Source: Alphaproteobacteria bacterium (GTDB lineage: Bacteria; Pseudomonadota; Alphaproteobacteria; Paracaedibacterales; CAIULA01). Taken from it: a DNA stretch of 44,806 nucleotides. The notes under the pieces are model-generated. The model saw nothing but the letters and a program-made list of their open reading frames with translations. It was not told where the DNA came from and did no database searches. Positions within the stretch are counted from its first letter, which is position 1, and every line of letters starts with the position of its first letter. Where the stretch lies: the NCBI GenBank assembly GCA_026400645.1, contig JAPLOP010000001.1, forward strand, positions 15,097 to 59,902, written 5' to 3'. Positions 35,637 to 42,934 of this stretch are shown piece after piece. The translations under genes and the position numbers were made by a program.

Positions 35637-38201
35637 TTATTGAGGATTTGGGGGAATTAACTTTGCAGCGATCCTTGTGATGTGGGGCGAATCAGGCGAC
35701 ATATGGTTTTGCACAACTTCATAGGCCTGCTTGATATAATCTGCGGCTTTATTTTTATACTCTTGCGCACGTTGATGATCGCCTGTTTTTGTGGCATTTT
35801 CCGATTTTTTGACGTAAAGATCGCATAGGTTTTCAAGGGCCATATATCTTTTGGGTTGTCCAAGCGCAGTGAGCTTATCCACTGATTGTTGAAAATATTC
35901 TTCTGCTTTATCGTACTCTTCTTGGCAGAAATAGATCATCCCTTGTGCTTTTGTGACCATGGCGATGTCATAATCCCTCTTTAACTGAAGCGAATTGTAA
36001 AAAATTAGACTTTTTTCGCAATAGCCATAGGCCTGTCCGTAATCTTTCATTTCGATATACAATTCACCAAGATACCAAAGGGCACGCGCAATACCATAAC
36101 GTGTTTCAGCATTCAAACTATGTATTCTAAGACTATCTTGAAGAGCCGCCTCTGCTTCTTTATATTGACCTATATAACGATAAAGATTTCCCAAGTGCGC
36201 CAGCGACCAACCGACATAAATATGATTTTTTGAGTATACTTTTTTATGGTTCTCTAGGCTTTGCTTAAGAACAATCTTAGCATTTTTGTAATCACCGATA
36301 TCTGTATAAAGGATCCCCAAGTCCCCCTGAATTCGTGCGATACGCGCATAATTCTTCGATGTTTTTTGTTGATAAAGCACCAAACCTTCTTCAAACATTT
36401 TTACAGCATTGGCATAGTCACTGATGTTTCTATAAGCGTTTCCAAGATTGCCTAAAACCCTAATGCGTCCAGAAAGATCATCAGGGTAATATTGATTATA
36501 GATCAACAAACCTTTTTCCAATAATTCTATGGATTCTTTGTTCTGATTAGTAATTCTATATACGTTTCCAAGATGTGTTAGGATTTTTGCTACATAAATA
36601 TGGTTTTCAGGAAAATGTTTTTTATAAATACTCAAGCTTTTTTCGTATAATATAATAGATTCCTTATAATATCCTGTCTCTGCATGAACCCCTCCCAAGA
36701 CAAACAAATTCCATGCAATCCGTTCAAAATTCCGATCGTAATCCCGGCTCAACAGAACGAAACTTTCATCCAGGACCTGTTTCGATTTTTTATAATCCGA
36801 CATATAGTAATATACAGCACCCAGCTGACTCAAAAAGGTTCCCCGGATCGTATCCGACAGCATAGGCGTGTGATTAACCAATACCTCCAAATGACCAATG
36901 GCGGTTTTCATTTTTTGAACATCTTCTGTGTCGAGAACTTTCTTCATATAGCCTTCCAACGCATCGGCAATGGATTGAATCATCGCTGTTTTGCGTTCTG
37001 GAGATAACTTTTGAATAAGGTGACTAAAACAAATCGCCTGCATGCTTCGATGAAGGGAAATCAATTGTAGTGCATCCGGATCATTTTGATCATGTCGTAG
37101 CGACAGATTTTCTGATGATAGGCTTGTCATCAATGAATAGTTTTTAAGGATTTTCATGAACGCGTCGACAGTTTCTTTGTCTTTGTAATTCAACAAAAAA
37201 TCAATGGGAATATTTTGGGAATCCACCAGGCACAATAAAAACAGCATATCTTCGAAATCGGGTTTGCTGCAGATCAATCGATCAATCACAGAAACAATCA
37301 CGCCGTATCGTGTTTTCATATAATGGCCTGTTTCCTGCATCAGATGCTCTTGGGCCTTCTCAAAATCCTGACTATGACGTTTAGCTTCTTTTAAATAATC
37401 TTCATACGAAATACCTGTATTTTTAATGTAATGCGCGGCGGTTGAAACATCCAGCGGAAACAACGGAATGTGTTTTAGAAAATTATCAACTTCAGCAAAG
37501 CGTTCAGGAGTTAAATCGGTATGCGGATATCCAAAAAGAATGCGCGTAAACAAGGTGTGAGCTTCTTGTTGTGTTAAGGAATCCAGATGAATGACGTTTT
37601 CGGGATTCACAAGACTGGATTTTTCAAAAGCCACATCCCGGGTCGTGATAATCACTTTACCTGACCCCCAGGTCGCTTCATTATCGGGAAAGAAATCTTT
37701 AACCTCTGACAGGGTATTCACATTATCAAAAATCAAAAGCCAGCCTTTTTCATTTTTGAGATATTTTTTGACAAATGCCAAAAGTTTATTTTCTTTTTCT
37801 TCTTGCTTTTTCAACTCATTGATGGATTCTAATTCTCCCTTTTCTTCTTGTGTCTTCGCCAAAGCAAAAGCCAAATCCATAAAGGATCGAATTAATTGTT
37901 CATGGGTTTCCGCATTGATTTCCCATGCAACAGATGACTTATCCGATCGCCCAAATTCACGGGCCAATGTTGTCTTGCCAACACCCCCCATGCCAACAAT
38001 ACCAACTAAAGCAACGGCATTGATTTTGTCTTTTCCAGCCAGCTTTTGTTCAATTTGCACAGAAAGCTGCGGTCGTTCCAGAAAATAGCCCTTGACGGGA
38101 TTGATCACATTTGTTTTCTGGGAATCTGTTTTTAAAAAACCAGAATTTGCATAAATCACAAAGCTCCCTATGCTCATGACGATCAGACCCACAACGGCCA
38201 A
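35637..38201 (-). CDS. Membrane-anchored NB-ARC/TPR protein (STAND NTPase), N-terminus out of frame
   Basis: An 854-residue signalling-type ATPase. Residues 3-19 form a membrane segment (VVGLIVMSIGSFVIYAN). The NB-ARC domain follows, with Walker A G70-T78 (GMGGVGKTT), Walker B WLLIFDNV at 154-161 and the sensor KVIITTRD at 182-189. From about 440 to 830 there are roughly ten tetratricopeptide units (YYKESIILYEKSLSIYKKHF, DYANAVKMFEEGLVLYQQ, EYDKAEEYFQQSVDKL). The frame starts at a weak TTG. An ATG at 38280 opens an adjacent frame that would add a cytoplasmic leader (MRDSVELLSDSLKKEDYPVAKK) if one A of an A9 run were skipped. STAND proteins act in defence, regulation or host interaction; the role here is unknown. 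It lies between comM and a comM remnant. Confidence 0.82.
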   Translation of the reverse strand: MAVVGLIVMSIGSFVIYANSGFLKTDSQKTNVINPVKGYFLERPQLSVQIEQKLAGKDKINAVALVGIVGMGGVGKTTLAREFGRSDKSSVAWEINAETHEQLIRSFMDLAFALAKTQEEKGELESINELKKQEEKENKLLAFVKKYLKNEKGWLLIFDNVNTLSEVKDFFPDNEATWGSGKVIITTRDVAFEKSSLVNPENVIHLDSLTQQEAHTLFTRILFGYPHTDLTPERFAEVDNFLKHIPLFPLDVSTAAHYIKNTGISYEDYLKEAKRHSQDFEKAQEHLMQETGHYMKTRYGVIVSVIDRLICSKPDFEDMLFLLCLVDSQNIPIDFLLNYKDKETVDAFMKILKNYSLMTSLSSENLSLRHDQNDPDALQLISLHRSMQAICFSHLIQKLSPERKTAMIQSIADALEGYMKKVLDTEDVQKMKTAIGHLEVLVNHTPMLSDTIRGTFLSQLGAVYYYMSDYKKSKQVLDESFVLLSRDYDRNFERIAWNLFVLGGVHAETGYYKESIILYEKSLSIYKKHFPENHIYVAKILTHLGNVYRITNQNKESIELLEKGLLIYNQYYPDDLSGRIRVLGNLGNAYRNISDYANAVKMFEEGLVLYQQKTSKNYARIARIQGDLGILYTDIGDYKNAKIVLKQSLENHKKVYSKNHIYVGWSLAHLGNLYRYIGQYKEAEAALQDSLRIHSLNAETRYGIARALWYLGELYIEMKDYGQAYGYCEKSLIFYNSLQLKRDYDIAMVTKAQGMIYFCQEEYDKAEEYFQQSVDKLTALGQPKRYMALENLCDLYVKKSENATKTGDHQRAQEYKNKAADYIKQAYEVVQNHMSPDSPHITRIAAKLIPPNPQ

Positions 38202-38212
38202 TCTTATTGGGA

Positions 38213-38221
38213 TTTTTTTTT
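38213..38221 (-). other. A9 homopolymer at a frame break
   Basis: Nine A residues on the coding strand separate the ATG-initiated leader frame (from 38280) from the NB-ARC frame. With eight A residues the two join as VAKKIPIRLAVVGL. The break could be phase variation, slippage during transcription, a true lesion or an assembly error. Confidence 0.65.
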
Positions 38222-38350
38222 GCTACGGGGTAATCTTCTTTTTTTAAGCTATCGCTTAACAGTTCCACTGAATCACGCATTTATATCACTACAATAGGAA
38301 TCACCATGCCGATATAAACACATACAATTCGAAAAATTTCAAGATGTTTT

Positions 38351-39865
38351 TTACAATGAAAGACTCTGACGGTACCGAAGGGCCTCCGCAATGTGATGGC
38401 GGCAAACGCTAGGGCTGTCATCCAGATCGGCAATCGTCCGCGAAACCCTAAGGATGCGATGATACCCACGGGCAGACAGGCGCATTTTATCGATCGCGGT
38501 TGACAAAAGCTGCCGACCGTCCGATTCCAACACAACCACGTCCTCGAGCTGTTCACCATCAATCACGGCATTCAGGATCGTCAGCCCCTTTGGATGTGTG
38601 GATCGCTTTTTCTGAAGATCCCGCGCATGGGCAACGCGCAACGCCACATCATGACTGGATTCGCCATCGCTTTCCTCCAATAACTGTGTTGCCTTGACTT
38701 CCTGCACAGACACAACCAAATCGAAACGATCCATCAGGGGGCCTGATATTTTCCCTTGATAATCGCCAGCACACCGCGGAACCTTATGACATTGACGATC
38801 AGCATCCCCGAAATATCCGCATCGACACGGATTCATGGCCGCAATCAATTGGATTCTTGCTGGATAGGTCACGTGATTATTGGCACGGGCCACAACAATT
38901 TGACCGGTCTCCAGGGGCTGTCGTAACGATTCCAACGTGGCCCTGGCAAATTCGGGAAATTCATCCAAAAACAAAACACCATTGTGCGCCAGGGAAATTT
39001 CACCCGGCTTTGTGCGCGCCCCGCCCCCAACCAAGGCAACCAACGACGATGAATGATGGGGATCCCGAAAGGGGCGTTCGGTGATCAACCCCTCCTCTGG
39101 CAATAATCCAGCCAGACTATGAATCATGGTGGTTTCCAGCGCCTCCATGGGTTCAAACGGCGGCAATATACCCGGCAATCGTCGCGCCAGCATTGATTTA
39201 CCAGAACCCGGTGGACCAATCATCAAAAGATTATGCCCGCCTGATGCGGCAATCTCTAGTGCGCGTTTGGGGATATCTTGCCCCTTGACATCCTTCATAT
39301 CCATACCGGTTTTGTTAAAGGACGGAAAGGGGGAATGTTCCGGCGGGGACAGGACCTGAATCCCCTTGAAATGATTAATAATCGACAATAAAGATGGCGC
39401 CGCCAGAATGGGCAGATCCCCGGCCCAGGCGGCTTCCCTCCCCCCACTTTGGGGACAGATTAACCCACGATTGTTAGCCGATGCATTGATGGCAGCAGGC
39501 AATATGCCAACCACCTGCGCCAATGTTCCATCAAGCCCCAATTCGCCCACGGCTGAAAATCGGGCAACATCTAATGGATCCAAGATATTCATAAATACCA
39601 TCAGGCCCAAAGCAATCGGCAGGTCATAATGCGACCCTTCCTTTTGCATGTCAGCGGGCGCAAGGTTGACGGTAATTCGTTTGGATGGCAGACTAAGACC
39701 AAGGTGATGAAAACTGGCGCGGACGCGCTCCCTTGATTCGGCAACGGCTTTATCCCCTAAACCGACGACATAAAATGCCGGCAGGCCGGATGACATCTGC
39801 ACCTCTACGGTGACAGAAAGCGTTTCTATCCCGTGAAATGCAACCGTCGAGACCTTACTAACCAT
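38351..39865 (-). CDS. comM: ComM/YifB family AAA+ ATPase (magnesium chelatase-like)
   Basis: A 504-residue helicase-like ATPase that in naturally competent bacteria promotes branch migration during integration of incoming DNA. The N-terminal Lon-protease-like domain is at residues 1-170 (GLPAFYVVGLGDKAVAESRERVRAS). The AAA+ module has Walker A GPPGSGKSMLARRLPGILPP, Walker B GVLFLDEFPEF and a zinc site CRCGYFGDADRQCHKVPRC. The C-terminus (ARGYHRILRVSRTIADLDDS) is typical. Its ATG directly follows the T-tract of a hairpin after rplI. No other competence genes are seen here. Confidence 0.92.
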   Translation of the reverse strand: MVSKVSTVAFHGIETLSVTVEVQMSSGLPAFYVVGLGDKAVAESRERVRASFHHLGLSLPSKRITVNLAPADMQKEGSHYDLPIALGLMVFMNILDPLDVARFSAVGELGLDGTLAQVVGILPAAINASANNRGLICPQSGGREAAWAGDLPILAAPSLLSIINHFKGIQVLSPPEHSPFPSFNKTGMDMKDVKGQDIPKRALEIAASGGHNLLMIGPPGSGKSMLARRLPGILPPFEPMEALETTMIHSLAGLLPEEGLITERPFRDPHHSSSLVALVGGGARTKPGEISLAHNGVLFLDEFPEFARATLESLRQPLETGQIVVARANNHVTYPARIQLIAAMNPCRCGYFGDADRQCHKVPRCAGDYQGKISGPLMDRFDLVVSVQEVKATQLLEESDGESSHDVALRVAHARDLQKKRSTHPKGLTILNAVIDGEQLEDVVVLESDGRQLLSTAIDKMRLSARGYHRILRVSRTIADLDDSPSVCRHHIAEALRYRQSLSL

Positions 39866-39872
39866 AAAAAAA

Positions 39873-39909
39873 CCTAGCCCAAATTCCCTACTTATAGGTT
39901 TAGGCTAGG
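39873..39909 (-). terminator. Hairpin with T-tract between rplI and comM
   Basis: On the minus strand CCTAGCC (39909-39903) pairs with GGCTAGG (39879-39873), with a further CCTA-TAAG-TAGG stem inside, then seven T residues. These run straight into the comM ATG at 39865. It should end the ribosomal operon. The 3' arm (TAGG) is also the only candidate ribosome binding site of comM. Confidence 0.75.
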
Positions 39910-39918
39910 CTTAAAACA

Positions 39919-39933
39919 TTAAGGTTTAATTAA
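39919..39933 (-). promoter_or_regulatory. TTAA-N7-TTAA site upstream of comM
   Basis: TTAAGGTTTAATTAA lies between the rplI stop codon and the terminator hairpin, 54 nt before the comM start. The spacing to comM equals that seen for the exported genes, but no good -10 box stands at the right place. Chance is a real possibility. Confidence 0.35.
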
Positions 39934-39939
39934 AAACGC

Positions 39940-40437
39940 TTATTTCGCAGCAGTTTTTTGTGCAGCAGCTTCGCGTTGAACGACGGCTTCTTCTTCTGAT
40001 TGAGCAACGTTCACCAAAACATCGATGCTGACCTCTGGGTGTAAAACAACGCGTGCTGTATGAATTCCCAATGTTTTGATCGGAGAAATCAATTCGATTT
40101 GCAACTTGCTAACATTGTAACCAGCCTGTGACAACCCTTCGCTGATATCCCGACCCCGAACAGATCCGAACAAATGCCCAACTTCGCTGGCCTGACGCAG
40201 AACGGTAACCATCACGTTCTCCATTTTCGATCCAACGTGTGTGGCTTCTTCTTTGCGCTTTAGGTTTTGTGCCTCTAGCTCAACCTTTTGCGTATCGAAA
40301 TACGTTAGATTGCTTTTTGTTGCGCGGATTGCTTTTTTCTTGGGTAACAAAAAATTACGAGCAAAGCCCGGCTTCACAGTTACAACTTGGCCCATTTGGC
40401 CTAGCTTCTCGACTCTTTCCAATAAGATGACCTGCAT
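39940..40437 (-). CDS. rplI: Ribosomal protein bL9
   Basis: A large-subunit protein binding 23S rRNA. The 165 residues start MQVILLERVEKLGQMGQVVTVKPGFARNFLLPKKKAIRAT, the diagnostic N-domain, joined by a long helix to a C-domain (GHLFGSVRGRDISEGL, VVLHPEVSIDVLVNV). It has an alanine/glutamate-rich tail. It closes the rpsF-rpsR-DUF2232-rplI set. Confidence 0.97.
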   Translation of the reverse strand: MQVILLERVEKLGQMGQVVTVKPGFARNFLLPKKKAIRATKSNLTYFDTQKVELEAQNLKRKEEATHVGSKMENVMVTVLRQASEVGHLFGSVRGRDISEGLSQAGYNVSKLQIELISPIKTLGIHTARVVLHPEVSIDVLVNVAQSEEEAVVQREAAAQKTAAK

Positions 40438-40471
40438 CCCGAAAACTCCTCAGTATAATTGATTAAGAAAA

Positions 40472-41431
40472 TTATTTTTGCGTTAGACGCCTTGTCAGAC
40501 CATAGCATGGTTCAATAAAACCTAACAGTACTATAACTAACAAGGGCCAGACAAGAACAAATGCCAACAAAATGGTTAAATTAAACCACATCGACCCTTG
40601 TTTTGTTTTTGGATAAACTAAATAGCAAATACGCAGGCCCAAAATGAATAAAGGGACACACCCCACAACCACCATTGTTTTTGCAATCACTATCAGATGC
40701 GGCATTGGCCAATACCTGCCAAGCAAAATAATCAACCCACCCCCAACAACGACCGTATCCCACACGCGTGAAAAAACAAGATCGCCTTCGGTCACAGATC
40801 TTATGGCCATTTTATGGGTCACCAGTATTTTTTCAGCAACCCAGGCATTGGCAACATTAACCGCCAAAAGGGATAGAAAGAAAAAGCTTGGGATTAAATC
40901 TATCAAATTCTCGATAAACCCCTTTTCCATGGGGAGGTTGGGGGGTATAAACTGTTCCAACTGATGTGCAACACTTTGCCGAAGATCAGCCCCACCCCAA
41001 AGATAAAAACCAAAAATAGCGACCCCCGTAACAATAAGGAATGTCCCAGCCAAATAAGACGGCATCAGACAGATAGGGTAACAAAAGGAATTTTGGTTGT
41101 CGTCAGTATCCTTTTTCTGTGTCAAAAACAAATAGGACAAGAGGGCAAATGGCACCAACGTGACGATCGCAAAAGAAATGGCAGCCGGAGGGCCCAAGAT
41201 CAGTAAAAATAACAGAAAAGCCGAAGCACCAGCCGTGAATCCAGACTGAATTCCCCAGCCAAAACTCATTAGAAAAAGGGGGAGAGAGCTAAAATACCCC
41301 AAGAAAAACCCAACCAAGGGAATATAGGCAGGCCCCAAAGCCAGAAAGAGTGTGAGAAATCCCGCGAAAAACGACAGGATCAAGGGATGAACGGAACGAA
41401 CAGACGAAAACATCGAATGATACCAGTGCAT
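40472..41431 (-). CDS. DUF2232-type membrane protein
   Basis: A 319-residue integral membrane protein with about eight hydrophobic segments (ILSFFAGFLTLFLALGPAYIPLVGFFLGYF, GASAFLLFLLILGPPAAISF, YLAGTFLIVTGVAIFGFYLW and others). Its place between rpsR and rplI, and a C-terminal LTILLAFVLVWPLLVIVLLGFIEPCYGLTRR, match the alphaproteobacterial DUF2232 proteins. Its role is unknown. The 34 nt to rplI suggest co-transcription. Confidence 0.72.
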   Translation of the reverse strand: MHWYHSMFSSVRSVHPLILSFFAGFLTLFLALGPAYIPLVGFFLGYFSSLPLFLMSFGWGIQSGFTAGASAFLLFLLILGPPAAISFAIVTLVPFALLSYLFLTQKKDTDDNQNSFCYPICLMPSYLAGTFLIVTGVAIFGFYLWGGADLRQSVAHQLEQFIPPNLPMEKGFIENLIDLIPSFFFLSLLAVNVANAWVAEKILVTHKMAIRSVTEGDLVFSRVWDTVVVGGGLIILLGRYWPMPHLIVIAKTMVVVGCVPLFILGLRICYLVYPKTKQGSMWFNLTILLAFVLVWPLLVIVLLGFIEPCYGLTRRLTQK

Positions 41432-41447
41432 GTCGATTAACGTTGAT

Positions 41448-41545
41448 TCCCGGATTACTCAATGGGCCTCGCCTAGCGCACCGCGATGTCGTCATAGCGA
41501 GTGGGCGAAGAGAGTGCGGTCATCCAGGAATCAACATCTAAAATA
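41448..41545. repeat. Palindromic repeat upstream of the DUF2232 gene
   Basis: The outer inverted repeats GTTGATTCC (from 41449) and GGAATCAAC (to about 41537) surround a diverged copy of the GGATTACTCAATGGGC / GCGGTCATCCAG unit. It lies within the spacer of 326 nt between rpsR and the DUF2232 gene, so it interrupts the ribosomal operon. Confidence 0.5.
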
Positions 41546-41605
41546 AAAAGGGGCCGCTTGTTACAATAGCATTCGATTAGTGTGAAATTCACATTAAAAG
41601 AACAT

Positions 41606-41690
41606 CACCCCCGTCCTCCCGCGACTTGATCGCGGGATCCACAACGAAATACATGGGTCCCGTGGTCAAGCCACGGGATGACGGGAGGTG
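41606..41690. repeat. CTTGACC-type double hairpin
   Basis: A relative of the hairpin inside lptA. One half keeps CCCGTGGTCAAGCCACGGG; the other reads CCCGCGACTTGATCGCGGG, with both arms changed together so that pairing survives. The linker (ACAACGAAATACATGGG) is the complement of the lptA loop. It lies downstream of rpsR. Confidence 0.75.
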
Positions 41691-41757
41691 TTATTTGGAG
41701 AGCAGTTCACGCTATTTCATTAACCAAATGCCATTAGTCTCTTAGAACCCCAGGCCT

Positions 41758-42087
41758 TTAGCCATTCACGTAGGGCATCAATGCCAAAAACCGTGACCGT
41801 TTGATCGCCACGGAAAGCTCTCTCTGCTTTTTCATAGAAACGGCGCTGATGCGACTTGGCATTATTTTGCCCCGTTCTGACACGAACTTTGACAAAACGC
41901 GTACATCTTTGTAATCGATCTTCATGGCAGAGGCACCAGAAAATGGACACGTTTTACGACGACGGAAAAATTGGCGTTTCGCTTGTGGACGTTGACCGTC
42001 TGCTGCTCCGCTGCTTTCCCCGCCACGTCCGCCGGATTGATAACCGCCTGATCTTTCTGATCCGGATGATGAATTTGAATAAGTCAT
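41758..42087 (-). CDS. rpsR: Ribosomal protein bS18
   Basis: A small-subunit protein partnered with bS6. Of its 109 residues the conserved core is from about 35 ([53 protein letters not shown]). The N-terminal 34 residues are a glycine/serine-rich extension ([19 protein letters not shown]) longer than usual. It follows rpsF by 24 nt. Confidence 0.96.
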   Translation of the reverse strand: MTYSNSSSGSERSGGYQSGGRGGESSGAADGQRPQAKRQFFRRRKTCPFSGASAMKIDYKDVRVLSKFVSERGKIMPSRISAVSMKKQRELSVAIKRSRFLALMPYVNG

Positions 42088-42111
42088 TATTTTATTTCCT
42101 TATTGTGACTG

Positions 42112-42513
42112 TTAAATTTCGGTTTCAACAACGATTTCTGTTGTTTCTTCCTCGGCATCGCCGTAGCTATGATATTGCTCCTCGCGGTAATGACGCTGCT
42201 GCATCAATGCCGACGGGTTGTTATCCAGCTCCTCGACCTTTACAGTCAAATAGCGCAAAATATTTTCATTATTTTTCATTTGCCGTTCCATTTCGGTGAT
42301 CCACTTGGAATCAACAGAAATATTTAACAGGACATAATGGCCTTTTTTATTTTTTTTATTAGTATAAGCCAAGGGACGCAATCCACAAAATTCAGTCTTG
42401 GTTATATCCCCACCATTGTCTTTAATCAATGATGTGTATTGCAATGTCATCGCCTCGACCTGAGAGGATGTAACATCCTGACGCGCAATAAATACAGTTT
42501 CGTAAAAATCCAC
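42112..42513 (-). CDS. rpsF: Ribosomal protein bS6
   Basis: A small-subunit protein that dimerises with bS18. The GTG at 42513 is preceded by AAGGAG and begins with DFYETVFIARQDVTSSQVEAM, the normal N-terminus. The frame is open 22 codons further but those have no family match. FCGLRPLAYTNKKNKKGHYVLLNI is the hallmark segment. The tail is acidic. At 133 residues the length is normal. The leader between 42514 and 42600 may contain the usual S6:S18 autoregulatory hairpin. Confidence 0.95.
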   Translation of the reverse strand: MDFYETVFIARQDVTSSQVEAMTLQYTSLIKDNGGDITKTEFCGLRPLAYTNKKNKKGHYVLLNISVDSKWITEMERQMKNNENILRYLTVKVEELDNNPSALMQQRHYREEQYHSYGDAEEETTEIVVETEI

Positions 42514-42681
42514 TTTTAACTCCTTACGGTTGATAACTTGTAACGAAAGCCACAGCCCATTCCATAAAATCCGGCACATTTCGATAAATGACCTTGAACA
42601 GGCAAGGAGTGCTTGTTACTAACCCCTGACTATAGACACACCCGGGTATCAAAATCAAGTGCGCTGAAAAATTTCGATAGC

Positions 42682-42934
42682 GTATCGTTTTCAAAAATAA
42701 TCACTCAATCACTCAGGTCATGGATGGCCACACTCTCTTCGTTCGTTCGCCATGACGTCATGGCTGACGAGTAGAATCGGATGGTCCCATCGGACTTCGC
42801 CCTTCTCATGCAGGGCGTCATGGCGAACGAACGAAGGTGGGGATGGTCACGTCCGAACCCACGCCGTCATGGCGAACGAACGAAGAGAGTGTGGCCATCC
42901 AGGAAACACCAATCGATAGTTCATGAAATGGTAT
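42682..42934. mobile_element. Long palindromic element with 36-bp perfect inverted repeat
   Basis: The outer ends TATCGTTTTCAAAAATAAT (42683-42701) and ATAGTTCATGAAATGGTAT (about 42916-42934) belong to the same family as 18147-18284. Inside, 42722-42757 and 42865-42900 are perfect complements over 36 bp (starting GGATGGCCACACTCTC). An extra GGGCGTCATGGCGAACGAAC copy stands at 42817. The right end carries the stop codon of the gene at 42921-44786. Together with the rpsF leader it fills the 407-bp spacer. Confidence 0.7.

Noticed and set aside
42715-42905. Repeated GGCGAACGAACG units as a CRISPR array
   Set aside because: Units are inverted and unevenly spaced, there are no regular spacers and no cas genes nearby.
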